Shown here: positions 8,806 through 17,493 of the stretch, piece after piece
Numbering within the stretch: position 1 is the first letter of the stretch
Layout: each line of letters begins with the position of its first letter
Origin: Bradyrhizobium oropedii
GTDB taxonomy: Bacteria; Pseudomonadota; Alphaproteobacteria; Rhizobiales; Xanthobacteraceae
Direction of reading: 5' to 3'
Length of the DNA: 64,000 nucleotides
Assembly: GCF_020889685.1 (NCBI RefSeq)
Contig: NZ_JACMYO010000018.1
Span: forward strand, 1 to 64,000
Notes under the pieces: model-generated
Databases searched by the model: none
Seen by the model: only the letters and a program-made list of their open reading frames with translations
What the model was told of the DNA's origin: nothing
Position numbers and translations under genes: made by a program

Positions 8806-8820
8806 GTTCATGATATGTTC
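8806..8820 (-). promoter_or_regulatory. LexA (SOS) box, alphaproteobacterial type
   Basis: GTTCATGATATGTTC matches GTTC-N7-GTTC, the direct-repeat LexA operator of alphaproteobacteria, with both half-sites perfect. It lies 73 bases upstream of the imuA ATG, where imuABC cassettes in this class are known to carry one. The divergent udgX gene starts 170 bases away and could share the control. Confidence 0.88.
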
Positions 8821-8990
8821 TAATATAAAGCTAACAGAGCCCGCGGAGTCAATCGGATTGGTGAGTTCAGTTATTCCTGAGTGGAATCAATGGGATTGAG
8901 CCACAGCCGAACCGGGCGGGCGCTGATCTTCCGCAATGTCAGGCGCGGAAGGCCGCGAAAATGGCGGCGTGACGGAAACGGAGCAATCGC

Positions 8991-10424
8991 ATGCGTATCA
9001 TCGTGCTCGACAACGACACCGATTTCGAGGGCTGGCGCAAGGCCGCGCGGCGATTGGCGCTGAATGACGTGAAGCCTGCGGAGGTCACGTGGACCGTACG
9101 CAAGGACGACGAACTGTCGTCAGCCTCCTGCGTGAATGACTTGCCCGATGCACCACAGGCGCGGTTCAACGTGACAGCCATTTTCGTCGAGCTCGCAAAG
9201 GCCGCGATCCTGCATCGGAGTGACGCGCGCTTCGCCCTGCTCTATCGCCTGCTGTGGCGGCTGCGCAGCCATCACGACCTGCTCAGCGCGACTGACGATC
9301 CTGATGTCGCCGAGGTCCACGCGATGGCGCGCGCGGTGTATTGCGACATCGACAGGATGCACGCGCATCTCCGCTTCCGCGAGATCGGCCGCGAGCGGAC
9401 GGCGCATTACGTCGCCTGGTTCGAGCCGGAGCATCGCATCGTCGAGCTCGCCGCACCTTTCTTCGCCGGCCGCTTCGCCGACATGCCGTGGTCGATCCTG
9501 ACCCCCGACGTGTCAGCGCATTGGGACGGGCATGCGATCTCGATCTCGCCGGGCGTCGCCAAATCCGAGGTGCCGAGCGAGGACCGGCTCGAGGAAGCCT
9601 GGCGGCGTCATGACAACGGCCTCTTCAATCCCGCGCGGCTGAAAGTGATGGAGATGCCGCAGGCCTATTGGAGGAACCTGCCCGAGGACTCGATCATTAA
9701 GCCGCTGATCGAGGACGCCATGCGCATGACCAGCGGCCCCTTCATCGCACGCAAGGCGGCAGAGCCGCAGCAGCGGCAGGATCAACCGATGGCCCGCAAG
9801 CAAGTTCAAGACAAGCAAACTCACGATGCGATTGCCGCCTTGCGCGCCGAGGCCGCCGATTGCCGCGCCTGCCCGCTGTGGAAGGACGCCACCCAGATCG
9901 TGTTCGGCGAGGGACCGCAAGGCGCAACGCTGATGCTGGTCGGCGAGCAGCCCGGCGACAAGGAAGATCTCGCCGGCCATCCCTTCGTCGGACCGGCCGG
10001 GCAGATGCTCGATCGCGCGCTCGAGGACGCCGGCATCGATCGCGGCAAGGTCTACATCACCAACGCCGTGAAGCATTTCAAATTCGTGCCGCGCGGCAAG
10101 ATCCGGCTGCATCAGAAGCCGGGCACAGCGGAGATCCGCGCCTGCCGTCAGTGGTACGAGCGCGAGCTTGCCGCCATCAAGCCGGAGCTCGTGGTGGCGC
10201 TCGGCGCCACCGCAGCGCAAAGCGTGCTCGGCAAGATCACGCCGGTTAACAAGAACCGCGGCCATCTGATCGAACACGCCGGAACCAAGGTGCTCGTCAC
10301 CGTGCATCCATCCTATCTGTTGCGGCTGCCCGACGAGAAAGCCAAGGCGCTGGAATATCAGCGCTTTATCGACGATCTGAAAATCGCCGCGGATCAGTTA
10401 CGCAATTCGGCTCGCGCGGCGTGA
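8991..10424 (+). CDS. UdgX-family uracil-DNA glycosylase fused to an N-terminal DUF4130-like domain
   Basis: A 477-residue two-domain protein. Residues 1-255 resemble the DUF4130 (TIGR03915) repair-associated domain. Residues about 280-470 are a family-4/5-like uracil-DNA glycosylase with motif GEQPGD (318-323), the [4Fe-4S] cysteines Cys291-x2-Cys294 plus Cys385, and the downstream HPSYLLR (439-445). The loop RGKIRLHQKP (368-377) corresponds to the KRRIH loop unique to UdgX. Its histidine (His374 here) forms a covalent bond to the abasic site after uracil excision in characterised members. UdgX and this domain are often partnered with a radical-SAM protein, which is absent here. The head-to-head position with the SOS imuABC operon fits a DNA repair role. 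A linker rich in Gln/Lys separates the domains. Confidence 0.87.
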   Translation: MRIIVLDNDTDFEGWRKAARRLALNDVKPAEVTWTVRKDDELSSASCVNDLPDAPQARFNVTAIFVELAKAAILHRSDARFALLYRLLWRLRSHHDLLSATDDPDVAEVHAMARAVYCDIDRMHAHLRFREIGRERTAHYVAWFEPEHRIVELAAPFFAGRFADMPWSILTPDVSAHWDGHAISISPGVAKSEVPSEDRLEEAWRRHDNGLFNPARLKVMEMPQAYWRNLPEDSIIKPLIEDAMRMTSGPFIARKAAEPQQRQDQPMARKQVQDKQTHDAIAALRAEAADCRACPLWKDATQIVFGEGPQGATLMLVGEQPGDKEDLAGHPFVGPAGQMLDRALEDAGIDRGKVYITNAVKHFKFVPRGKIRLHQKPGTAEIRACRQWYERELAAIKPELVVALGATAAQSVLGKITPVNKNRGHLIEHAGTKVLVTVHPSYLLRLPDEKAKALEYQRFIDDLKIAADQLRNSARAA

Positions 10425-10904
10425 GTTCCACCAAACCGACGGAACCGGGAAACCACACGTCAACGTGAAATTGCTCTAAGCGCCAACAAAGGCCTACAAC
10501 CTTTAATTGATCCGTGGTACGGTGACATGTTCCGCAGGTAATCGGGCGTCATGTTCACGCCATGGCGTACCCCGAGGCGGGCGCGCTGCGCGATTTGCTA
10601 GCCCCGATCGTGCGGCGCGCCACCTCATCTCTCACCCGCCTTACCATCCTCCCCTCGCTCGCCGCGCCCGCCGGATTTTTCCGGTCGCGAAGCCCTGTCG
10701 GCTCGGTCGCATCGCCTGTGTGATCTCACCTGCACAAAGTTCTCGCCCCGCGAAACGCAGGCAGCGCGTTTCCGTCGCGATCGGTGATCGTCTGTTGCAG
10801 AAGATTGCCACGAGGTCGCGAAGGCGCGTGAGCCGTCAACGCGTTGCACAAAAATTCGCCCCGATGTCCACCGTGATGGCTGAGCGCCTCATTTCACGGG
10901 GCGG
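10425..10904. other. Gene-free stretch upstream of pit
   Basis: About 480 bases with no credible gene. A 153-codon frame from 10507 on the plus strand exists, but it is Arg/Ser-rich with no ribosome binding site or recognisable fold, and it runs into the pit start. No terminator or palindromic repeat stands out. Confidence 0.5.
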
Positions 10905-10922
10905 ATTTCAATTGCCTGTCAT
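10905..10922 (+). promoter_or_regulatory. Candidate Pho box upstream of pit
   Basis: ATTTCAATTGCCTGTCAT compares with the PhoB consensus CTGTCAT-N4-CTGTCAT. The second half-site is perfect and the first matches 4 of 7 positions. It ends 42 bases before the pit ATG. Phosphate regulation of pit genes is known in rhizobia, so the site is plausible, but the first half is weak. Confidence 0.35.
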
Positions 10923-10964
10923 ATGCATCGATCAAAATCGGAGGCATTGGGACAGGAGTTTACC

Positions 10965-12587
10965 ATGAGCGATATGGCGTTACCCGGCTCGATCGAGCCC
11001 GCCCTGAAAAAGGGTCCGGACCTCGACAAGGGCTTCCACCCGATGACGGGGATCATCTATTTGGGCGTGGTTGCGGCCGCGCTGCTGTTCGTTGCCTACA
11101 GCATCTATGCCGACGTCGACGCCACCGGTGCGCGTGTCACGTCGTTCCTGCCGTACATCATGCTGTTCGTTGCGCTGCTGATCGCGCTCGGCTTCGAATT
11201 CGTCAACGGCTTCCACGACACCGCCAATGCGGTCGCGACCGTGATCTACACCCGCTCGCTGCCCGCGCATGTCGCCGTGGTGTGGTCGGGCCTGTTCAAC
11301 CTGTTCGGCGTGCTGCTCTCGAGCGGCGCCGTCGCGTTCGGCATCGTGTCGCTGCTTCCGGTGGAGCTGATCCTGCAGGTCGGATCGAGTGCCGGCTTTG
11401 CGATGGTGTTCGCGCTCTTGATCGCCGCCATCATCTGGAATCTCGGCACCTGGTGGCTCGGCCTGCCGGCCTCGAGCTCGCACACCCTGATCGGCTCGAT
11501 CATGGGCGTCGGCATCACCAACGCACTGCTGCGCGGCCGTGACGGCACCTCGGGCGTTGACTGGTCGCAAGCGACCAACATCGCCAAGGCACTGCTGCTG
11601 TCGCCGCTGTTCGGTTTCGTGCTCGCCGCCGGCCTGCTCTATATCCTCAAGGCGGTGCTGGCGCGCGCCACACCAGCACTGTTCGGCGAGCCGGTCGGCG
11701 ACCAGCCGCCGCCGTGGTGGATCCGCGGCATCCTGATCCTGACCTGCACGCTGGTCAGCTTCTTCCACGGCTCCAACGACGGCCAGAAGGGCATGGGTCT
11801 GATCATGCTGATCCTGATCGGCACGGTGCCGACCGCCTATGCGCTGAACCGCGCGCTGCCCGCGAGCCAGATCGAGTACTTCGGCGCGCATTCGACCGCG
11901 GCCAGCAAGGTCATCGAAGGCAAGGCTGCCGGCTACAACGTGATCGGCAATCCGCGCCCGGCCGTGACCAACTATGTCTCGCAGCACCAGATCAATGAGG
12001 GCACCTTCCCGTCATTGGCGGTGCTGGTCCGCGACATCGGCCAACAGGTCGCCCAGTACGGCTCGCTGGCCAAGTTCCCGGCTGACGTGGTCGGCAACAC
12101 CCGTAACGACATGTACCTCGCCTCGGAAGCGACCCGCCTCCTGATGAAGGACAAGGAAGCCGAGCTGACCGCTGCCGACGTCGCCACGCTGAACGAGTAC
12201 AAGGGCTCGCTCGATGCCGCGACGAAGTTCATCCCGAGCTGGGTGAAGTTCGCCGTCGCCATCGCGCTCGGCCTCGGCACCATGGTCGGCTGGAAGCGCA
12301 TCGTCGTCACCGTCGGCGAGAAGATCGGCAAGACCCACCTGACCTATGCGCAGGGCGCCTGCGCCGAGATCACGGCGGCTGCGACGATTGCGGCGGCCGA
12401 CGGCTACGGCCTGCCGGTCTCGACCACGCACGTGCTGTCGTCAGGCATTGCGGGCACCATGGCAGCCAACGGCTCCGGTCTGCAATGGGCGACGATCCGC
12501 AACATCGCGATGGCCTGGGTGCTGACCCTGCCGGCCGCGATGATCCTCTCGGGCTGCCTGTACTACGTGTTCTACCACGTGTTCTGA
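10965..12587 (+). CDS. pit: Low-affinity inorganic phosphate transporter (PiT family)
   Basis: A 540-residue membrane protein with about ten hydrophobic segments. The two duplicated PiT signatures are visible: GFEFVNGFHDTANAVATVIYT near the N-terminus and VSFFHGSNDGQKGMGLIML in the middle. WLGLPASSSHTLIGSIMG and GLPVSTTHVLSSGIAGTM are the matching paired loops. It imports metal-phosphate with protons across the inner membrane. The central hydrophilic region (residues about 300-420) is long, as in the larger PiT subgroup. The ATG at 10965 is chosen because CAGGAG lies about 7 bases upstream; an in-frame start 42 bases earlier lacks one. It is monocistronic, followed by a strong terminator. Confidence 0.93.
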   Translation: MSDMALPGSIEPALKKGPDLDKGFHPMTGIIYLGVVAAALLFVAYSIYADVDATGARVTSFLPYIMLFVALLIALGFEFVNGFHDTANAVATVIYTRSLPAHVAVVWSGLFNLFGVLLSSGAVAFGIVSLLPVELILQVGSSAGFAMVFALLIAAIIWNLGTWWLGLPASSSHTLIGSIMGVGITNALLRGRDGTSGVDWSQATNIAKALLLSPLFGFVLAAGLLYILKAVLARATPALFGEPVGDQPPPWWIRGILILTCTLVSFFHGSNDGQKGMGLIMLILIGTVPTAYALNRALPASQIEYFGAHSTAASKVIEGKAAGYNVIGNPRPAVTNYVSQHQINEGTFPSLAVLVRDIGQQVAQYGSLAKFPADVVGNTRNDMYLASEATRLLMKDKEAELTAADVATLNEYKGSLDAATKFIPSWVKFAVAIALGLGTMVGWKRIVVTVGEKIGKTHLTYAQGACAEITAAATIAAADGYGLPVSTTHVLSSGIAGTMAANGSGLQWATIRNIAMAWVLTLPAAMILSGCLYYVFYHVF

Positions 12588-12623
12588 TGCGCCATGCTTT
12601 CGGCGCGGCAACGCGCCGGACAG

Positions 12624-12656
12624 AAGGCCCGCACCGTCGTGCGGGCCTTTTGCTTT
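12624..12656 (+). terminator. Rho-independent terminator after pit
   Basis: A perfect 11-bp stem (aaggcccgcac, 12624-12634, pairing with 12639-12649) with a 4-base loop is followed by tttgcttt. It also lies just before the 3' end of the convergent LysR gene. Confidence 0.85.
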
Positions 12657-12673
12657 CTGGCGTCGTCCCGCAC

Positions 12674-13594
12674 TCAGGCAGCGTGACCCTTGTCGCAAGC
12701 CTTGGCGACCTCGGCCAGCAGGCCGCGTGCCCATTTGTGCACGCCTGATTTCGCCGTCCTGGCGCTCCAGTACATGTCGATCGAGATCGGCACCCGGAAC
12801 GGCAGCGCGGCGACGTGCAGGCCGCCGCGCATGGCCCGCGCCAGATGATGCGGGATGGTCGCGACGAGCCGCGTGCCGGCAATGATGCGCTCCAGGCTGT
12901 CGTGGTTCGGAAGGCTGACCATCGGCGCGATCTCGATCTTCCTCGCCTTGAGCGCAGCGAGATAAAGCGGCTGCCACTCGCCGCTATGGGTGATGAAGAC
13001 ATGCTCGGCCCTGGCATAGGCCGACAGCCCGATCCGGCCGCGCGCCTGCGGATTGGCCGGATCCATCACGCAGACATAGTGATCGGTCAGGACGTGGCGC
13101 CTGAAGAAACTTTCGCCGACGACCCCGACCGGGCCAAGGACGATGTCGCACTGGTTCTGCTTGAGATGGACGTCGCCATGGCCCGCGGCATCGAGCAAAA
13201 CGAGGCCAACCTGCGGTGCGCCCGCACGCAGCCGCGCACTGAATTGCGGGATCAGGGTCTGGCGTTCGTGATAATTGCAGGAGATCGTCACGCTGCCCTG
13301 CGCCGTCACCGGGTCGAATTCGACCGGTGAGGCGAGCCCGTCGATCTCGCCGATCATGTCCCGCGCCCAGCCGACCAGCGCCGCGCAACGCTCGGTGGCC
13401 GCCACGCCATTGCCGTTGCGGACGAACAGCGGGTCATGCAGCGCGCCGCGCAGCCGCTCGACCGCATAGCTGATGGTCGACTGATTGACGTCGAGCCGCT
13501 TCGCCGCCGCCGAGAACGACCGCAGATCGTAGACCAGCACGAGCGTCCGCAAGGTCCCGATGTCGATCGGATCGATCGAGGAATTGGCCGCCAC
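12674..13594 (-). CDS. LysR-family transcriptional regulator
   Basis: A 306-residue LTTR. The N-terminal winged helix-turn-helix is IGTLRTLVLVYDLRSFSAAAKRLDVNQSTISYAVERLRGAL, with the usual Ala-Ala-x-Leu and Ser-x-Ser/Thr features. The effector domain follows from about residue 95. It is transcribed divergently from the cytochrome P450 gene, and a perfect LysR-type palindrome (ATC-N9-GAT) lies in the 137-base gap. It therefore probably controls the P450 gene and itself; the effector is unknown. The variant effector segment GSVTISCNYHERQTLIPQF places it outside the CbbR/CatR groups as far as I can tell. Confidence 0.9.
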   Translation of the reverse strand: MAANSSIDPIDIGTLRTLVLVYDLRSFSAAAKRLDVNQSTISYAVERLRGALHDPLFVRNGNGVAATERCAALVGWARDMIGEIDGLASPVEFDPVTAQGSVTISCNYHERQTLIPQFSARLRAGAPQVGLVLLDAAGHGDVHLKQNQCDIVLGPVGVVGESFFRRHVLTDHYVCVMDPANPQARGRIGLSAYARAEHVFITHSGEWQPLYLAALKARKIEIAPMVSLPNHDSLERIIAGTRLVATIPHHLARAMRGGLHVAALPFRVPISIDMYWSARTAKSGVHKWARGLLAEVAKACDKGHAA

Positions 13595-13637
13595 GCTGCA
13601 CCTCCCGCTTTGCCGGCACCCCAGCCTAGCACAAGAT

Positions 13638-13654
13638 CATCGACTATTTCGATG
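13638..13654. promoter_or_regulatory. LysR-type operator between lysR and P450 genes
   Basis: CATCGACTATTTCGATG is a perfect inverted repeat with 6-bp arms and a 5-base spacer. It contains both T-N11-A and ATC-N9-GAT, the standard LysR recognition site form. A second TATCGAT-like pair follows at 13659-13675. Confidence 0.65.
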
Positions 13655-13731
13655 GCCTATATCGATCCTATCGAATTGAGCGATTGCATCCCCGGCGCTA
13701 GCCTTCACAAAAAACCGCTCCGGGAGGACCA

Positions 13732-14913
13732 ATGGCCAGCACCGTGCCTGTCGTCACTGACATCGCGTATCAGGATCTGCTCGACGACCCCTATCCGATC
13801 TTCCGCCGCCTGCGCGAGCTGGCGCCGGCGGTCTATGTCGAGCCCGCGAAGCTGACGCTGGTGACGCGCTTCGACGACATCACGCGGATCGAGCGCGATC
13901 CCGCGACCTACTCGGCCGATAACCCCGCCTCGCTGGTCAACAAGGTGATGGGGCCGACCTTCATGCGCAAGGACGGCGCCGAGCACGCGATCGGCCGCAA
14001 GGCGATCGAGCCCTCATTCCGTCCGGCCACGATCAAGGAACATTGGGCGCCGCAATTCACCGCGATCGCGGAAAAACTGATCGATGATCTGTCGGTGGCT
14101 GACAACGCCGATCTGTTCTCCACACTCGCCGCGCCGATGGCCTCGCTCAGCCTGATGGCCATGATCGGCTTTCGTGCGATGTCGTGGCAGACCCTGGCCG
14201 AATGGTCGCAAGCCTTGATCGACGGCGCCGGCAACTATGCCGCCGATGCCGAGATCGAGCGCAAGGCGATGCAGGCGAGCGCCGACGTCGATGCCGCAAT
14301 CGACGCCGTGCTCGAGGATCACCGCAGCCACCCCAATCCCTCGATCCTGTCATCGATGGTCAATGCCGATCCGCCGATGCCGATCGACGGCATCCGCGCC
14401 AACATCAAGGTGATCATCGGCGGCGGATTGAACGAGCCGCGCGACGCGATCCTGACGCTCGTGCTTGGCCTTTTGGAAAACCCTGCACAGAAGGCCGACG
14501 TGCTGGCCAGGCCGGAGCTATGGCCAGCCGCGCTCGAGGAAGCGGTGCGCTGGATCTCGCCGATCGGCATGTATCCGCGCCGGGTGACCCGCGATGTCGA
14601 ACTTTCCGGCACCATGCTGCCCGAGGGCCTTCAGATCGGCCTCTGCGTCGGCGCTGCGAACCGCGACGGCAACCGCTTCGCCGCGCCCGATCGCTTCGAC
14701 GTGACGCGGCCCAAACAATCGCATCTGGCTTTCGGCGCCGGACCGCATTTCTGCGCCGGCACCTGGGTGTCGCGGCTCACCGTCGGCAAGATCGTGGTGC
14801 CGATGCTGTTCGACCGCTTGCGTAATCTGCGCCTCCACGAGGAGACGCCGCCGATCGTCCGCGGCTGGGTGTTCCGCGGTCCGGTGTCATTGCCGGTGCG
14901 CTGGGAGGCTTAA
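13732..14913 (+). CDS. Cytochrome P450
   Basis: A 393-residue soluble bacterial P450. The haem-binding loop is FGAGPHFCAGTW with the axial Cys, the K-helix ExxR motif is EEAVRW, and the I-helix is IIGGGLNEPRDAIL. The I-helix replaces the common AGxxT with a Gly-Gly-Leu-Asn-Glu-Pro sequence, seen in some alphaproteobacterial P450s. The N-terminus lacks a membrane anchor, so redox partners must be separate proteins, and none is adjacent. GGGAGGACC precedes the ATG. The divergent LysR gene is its likely regulator. The substrate cannot be inferred. Confidence 0.92.
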   Translation: MASTVPVVTDIAYQDLLDDPYPIFRRLRELAPAVYVEPAKLTLVTRFDDITRIERDPATYSADNPASLVNKVMGPTFMRKDGAEHAIGRKAIEPSFRPATIKEHWAPQFTAIAEKLIDDLSVADNADLFSTLAAPMASLSLMAMIGFRAMSWQTLAEWSQALIDGAGNYAADAEIERKAMQASADVDAAIDAVLEDHRSHPNPSILSSMVNADPPMPIDGIRANIKVIIGGGLNEPRDAILTLVLGLLENPAQKADVLARPELWPAALEEAVRWISPIGMYPRRVTRDVELSGTMLPEGLQIGLCVGAANRDGNRFAAPDRFDVTRPKQSHLAFGAGPHFCAGTWVSRLTVGKIVVPMLFDRLRNLRLHEETPPIVRGWVFRGPVSLPVRWEA

Positions 14914-14934
14914 TGAAGGGCGCTTCCCACCACT

Positions 14935-15051
14935 CGTCATTGCGAGGAGCTCGCGACAAAATTGCGAAGCAATTTTGCGCTGAAGCGACGAAGCAATCCA
15001 TTGTGTCGCGCAAGCGGATAGATGGATTGCTTCGCTTCGATCGCAATGACG
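14935..15051. repeat. Palindromic intergenic repeat (CGTCATTGCGA type)
   Basis: The outer arms CGTCATTGCGA (14935-14945) and TCGCAATGACG (15041-15051) are perfectly inverted, with nested aaattgcgaagcaattt and gaagcaatcca / tggattgcttc pairs. It lies between the convergent P450 and amidohydrolase genes. Confidence 0.85.
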
Positions 15052-15063
15052 GCTCGGTGAGCC

Positions 15064-16236
15064 TCACGCCGCCAGCGCGTTCTCCACGATCTTCACGAAA
15101 TACGAGGTGCCGTAAACGATCGCCTCGTCGTTGAAATTGTAGGCGGGGTGATGCAGGCCGGCGCTGTCGCCATTGCCGCAGAAGATGAAGGCGCCGGGCC
15201 GTGCTTCCAGCATGTAGGAGAAATCCTCGGCGCCCATCAGCGGCGGCATTTCGTGCACGTTGGACGCGCCGGCGACCTCGCGCGCGATGCGGCCCGCGAA
15301 TTCGGTCTGCGCCTCATGGTTAACGGTGACCGGATAGCCGCGCTCATAGGTAAGATCGATCTTCGCGCCGGTCATCTTGGCCACGCCATCGACCACCTCG
15401 CGCACGCGCTTCTCGATGAGGTCGCGCACTTCCCGGGTCAGCGTGCGCACGGTGCCGCGCAGCTCCGCGGTCTGCGGGATCACGTTGCGGGCATTGCCGG
15501 CGTGGAATTCGCACATCGAGATCACGGCGGAGTCGAGCGGATCGACAGTGCGCGCGACGATCTGCTGCAACGCCGTGATGATCTGCGCGCCGACCAGCAC
15601 GGAATCGATGCATTTGTGCGGCCGCGCGGCATGGCCGCCGAGCCCTTCGATCTTGATGTCGATCGCGTCGGTCGCAGCCATGATCGGGCCGGTGCGGATC
15701 GCGAACGAGCCGATCGGAATCCCCGGGCCGTTGTGCATGCCGTAGACCTGCTCGATCCCGAAGCGATCCATCAGGCCGTCCTTGATCATGGCGGCCGCAC
15801 CGGCGCCACCCTCCTCGGCCGGCTGGAAGATCACGACCGCGTCGCCGGCGAAATTGCGCGTCTCGGCGAGATAGCGCGCCGCGCCGAGCAGCATCGCGGT
15901 GTGGCCGTCATGGCCGCAGGCGTGCATCTTGCCCGGCGTCTTCGAGGCGTAAGGCAAATTGGTCTGTTCGTGAATCGGCAGCGCATCCATGTCGGCGCGC
16001 AGGCCGATCACCTTGACGTCGCCCTTGGCCGGCCCCTTCTTGCCCTTGATGACCCCGACCACGCCGGTCTTGCCGAGCCCGGTCGCGACCTCGTCGCAGC
16101 CGAACTCCCGCAACCGGTCTGCCACGAATGATGCAGTGCGGTGCACATCGTAGAGCAGCTCGGGGTTTTCGTGGATGTTGCGGCGCCAGGCCTGGATATC
16201 GGGTTGCAGATCGGCGACGCGGTTGACGATGGGCAT
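15064..16236 (-). CDS. M20-family amidohydrolase (hippurate hydrolase-like)
   Basis: A 390-residue M20D metallopeptidase of the HipO/N-acyl-amino-acid amidohydrolase type. Metal ligands and the catalytic Glu are visible as MHACGHDGHTAM, FQPAEEGGAGA and the C-terminal PLMGAEDFSYML. The dimerisation-domain signature GLGGHAARPH is present, and RADMDALPIHE precedes the metal site. No signal peptide is present, so it is cytoplasmic, unlike the second M20 protein at 18221. The ATG at 16236 is chosen because the 65 upstream in-frame codons are not protein-like. The substrate is not determinable beyond N-acyl or N-aroyl amino acids. Confidence 0.9.
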   Translation of the reverse strand: MPIVNRVADLQPDIQAWRRNIHENPELLYDVHRTASFVADRLREFGCDEVATGLGKTGVVGVIKGKKGPAKGDVKVIGLRADMDALPIHEQTNLPYASKTPGKMHACGHDGHTAMLLGAARYLAETRNFAGDAVVIFQPAEEGGAGAAAMIKDGLMDRFGIEQVYGMHNGPGIPIGSFAIRTGPIMAATDAIDIKIEGLGGHAARPHKCIDSVLVGAQIITALQQIVARTVDPLDSAVISMCEFHAGNARNVIPQTAELRGTVRTLTREVRDLIEKRVREVVDGVAKMTGAKIDLTYERGYPVTVNHEAQTEFAGRIAREVAGASNVHEMPPLMGAEDFSYMLEARPGAFIFCGNGDSAGLHHPAYNFNDEAIVYGTSYFVKIVENALAA

Positions 16237-16444
16237 GAGAATTCTGGCCTCGGAGGTTGGACGTAGGTCCTGTCTAGCATGCAAGAGCCGGTCCACCCAA
16301 ACAGATGTGGCATGCTGCTGGCTAGGGCCCACGGCGCGGCAAATGCAGAGCGACCGAGAGAATGCGCCGGGCCGTGCTTGGACATCCACTCGCATAACGA
16401 GCTTCCGACTTGCCGTAGCGCCACCGGGCATTCATGATCTCGGG

Positions 16445-16906
16445 ATGGAACAGGTCCGCTCAGACTTCCTTCCTCTTGAAATAACGCTCGCCGACCTCGC
16501 CGCCTGGTCGGACATCCTGCCTGCCGCGAGCCGCGTCCTGGGAGCCAGCCTGTTCGCGGACATTTTTTTGGCGGACGCCACAGGAGCGGTTCACATGCTG
16601 GAAGTATCGGCGGGCTCAATCGCAAGGATCGCCGCTTCCGAGGGTGCGTTTCGCGAACGTTGCGTCGATGACGCGGATGGTTGGCTGCTGCGCCCACTGG
16701 TCGATCAGTGCTGCTCGGCAGGACTGATGCTTGGCCCTTCCCAATGCTACGCCTTTACGACGCTTCCCATATTCGGAGGCGAATACACGGTCGACAATGT
16801 GTGGATGTGCTCGTGTCGAGATTGGATCGCCTTTACAGCAATGATGTATTCAAAGACGAAGGACTTGCCGAACGGGTCTACCGTCAAAATCGTTGTTACT
16901 GACTGA
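16445..16906 (+). CDS. DUF1851 (T6SS Tdi1-like immunity) domain protein
   Basis: A 153-residue protein. The C-terminal half fits the DUF1851/Tdi1 C-terminal pattern: LGPSQCYAFTTLPIFGGEYTVDN, with a Gly-Gly after a Pro and a following Val-Asp-Asn. The N-terminal part resembles the GAD-like region that often precedes it. Tdi1 itself neutralises a type VI secretion effector in Agrobacterium. Here no effector or secretion gene is nearby, so an orphan immunity or unrelated regulatory role is equally possible. The ATG at 16445 follows a weak TCTCGGGA. The base composition is less GC-rich than the neighbours, consistent with recent transfer. Confidence 0.6.
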   Translation: MEQVRSDFLPLEITLADLAAWSDILPAASRVLGASLFADIFLADATGAVHMLEVSAGSIARIAASEGAFRERCVDDADGWLLRPLVDQCCSAGLMLGPSQCYAFTTLPIFGGEYTVDNVWMCSCRDWIAFTAMMYSKTKDLPNGSTVKIVVTD

Positions 16907-17022
16907 CCCGGACTATGCGATCGCATCCGACCAAAGCCCAATAGTGCGGGAGATATCCCGCACGGATACTACCCCAGGTTTTCCGCGGCAAATCCTCTCG
17001 CCTTCCAACCAGGAGCGGCTGC

Positions 17023-17448
17023 ATGACGCCAGATCAAGCGGTCCTGTTTTCCACCATCATCCTGCTGGTGCCGATGGGATACTTCCTGCTGGCGGCGCCG
17101 GCGTTCCTGCTTGTGAAGCTCGACGTCCCGCCTGTCACCCGCCTGCTGCGCGGCATGTTCAATGCGTACTTTCTGGTACTGGCGGTCGCAGGCACGATCG
17201 GAACCCTTGCGTTTGCCGCAGCGGGCCGTCCGGCCGTCGCGTTTGCCATCGCCTTGATCGCGGCATTCGCAGTGCTGGCGCGCCGATGGTTTCTGCGCCG
17301 GCTCGATGCCGAGGCGGACGCGAGAGACCTAGGTGATCCGACCGCGGTGCGGCGGCTGCGCCGGCTGCATTGGGGCGGCATGCTGTGCAATGCCGTTCAG
17401 GTGTTCGTGCTGGTCGGCAGCATTCCCTACATGGCGCCGCTGCCTTGA
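17023..17448 (+). CDS. Small integral membrane protein of unknown function
   Basis: A 141-residue protein with four hydrophobic segments, about residues 7-30, 45-62, 66-85 and 118-138. A charged loop rich in Arg/Asp/Glu (RRWFLRRLDAEADARDLGDP) lies between the third and fourth. CCAGGAGCGG lies about 10 bases before the ATG. I do not recognise the family. It is convergent with the PPOX-fold gene 46 bases downstream and is probably a single-gene unit. Confidence 0.7.
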   Translation: MTPDQAVLFSTIILLVPMGYFLLAAPAFLLVKLDVPPVTRLLRGMFNAYFLVLAVAGTIGTLAFAAAGRPAVAFAIALIAAFAVLARRWFLRRLDAEADARDLGDPTAVRRLRRLHWGGMLCNAVQVFVLVGSIPYMAPLP

Positions 17449-17493
17449 TCGCGGTTGGCTCCTTCCCCGGATGCTGTTGCCGTCCGCGATGCC

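Noticed and set aside
10507..10968. A 153-codon plus-strand frame before pit
   Set aside because: It has no ribosome site, is Arg-rich, has no domain, and overlaps the pit promoter region and start.
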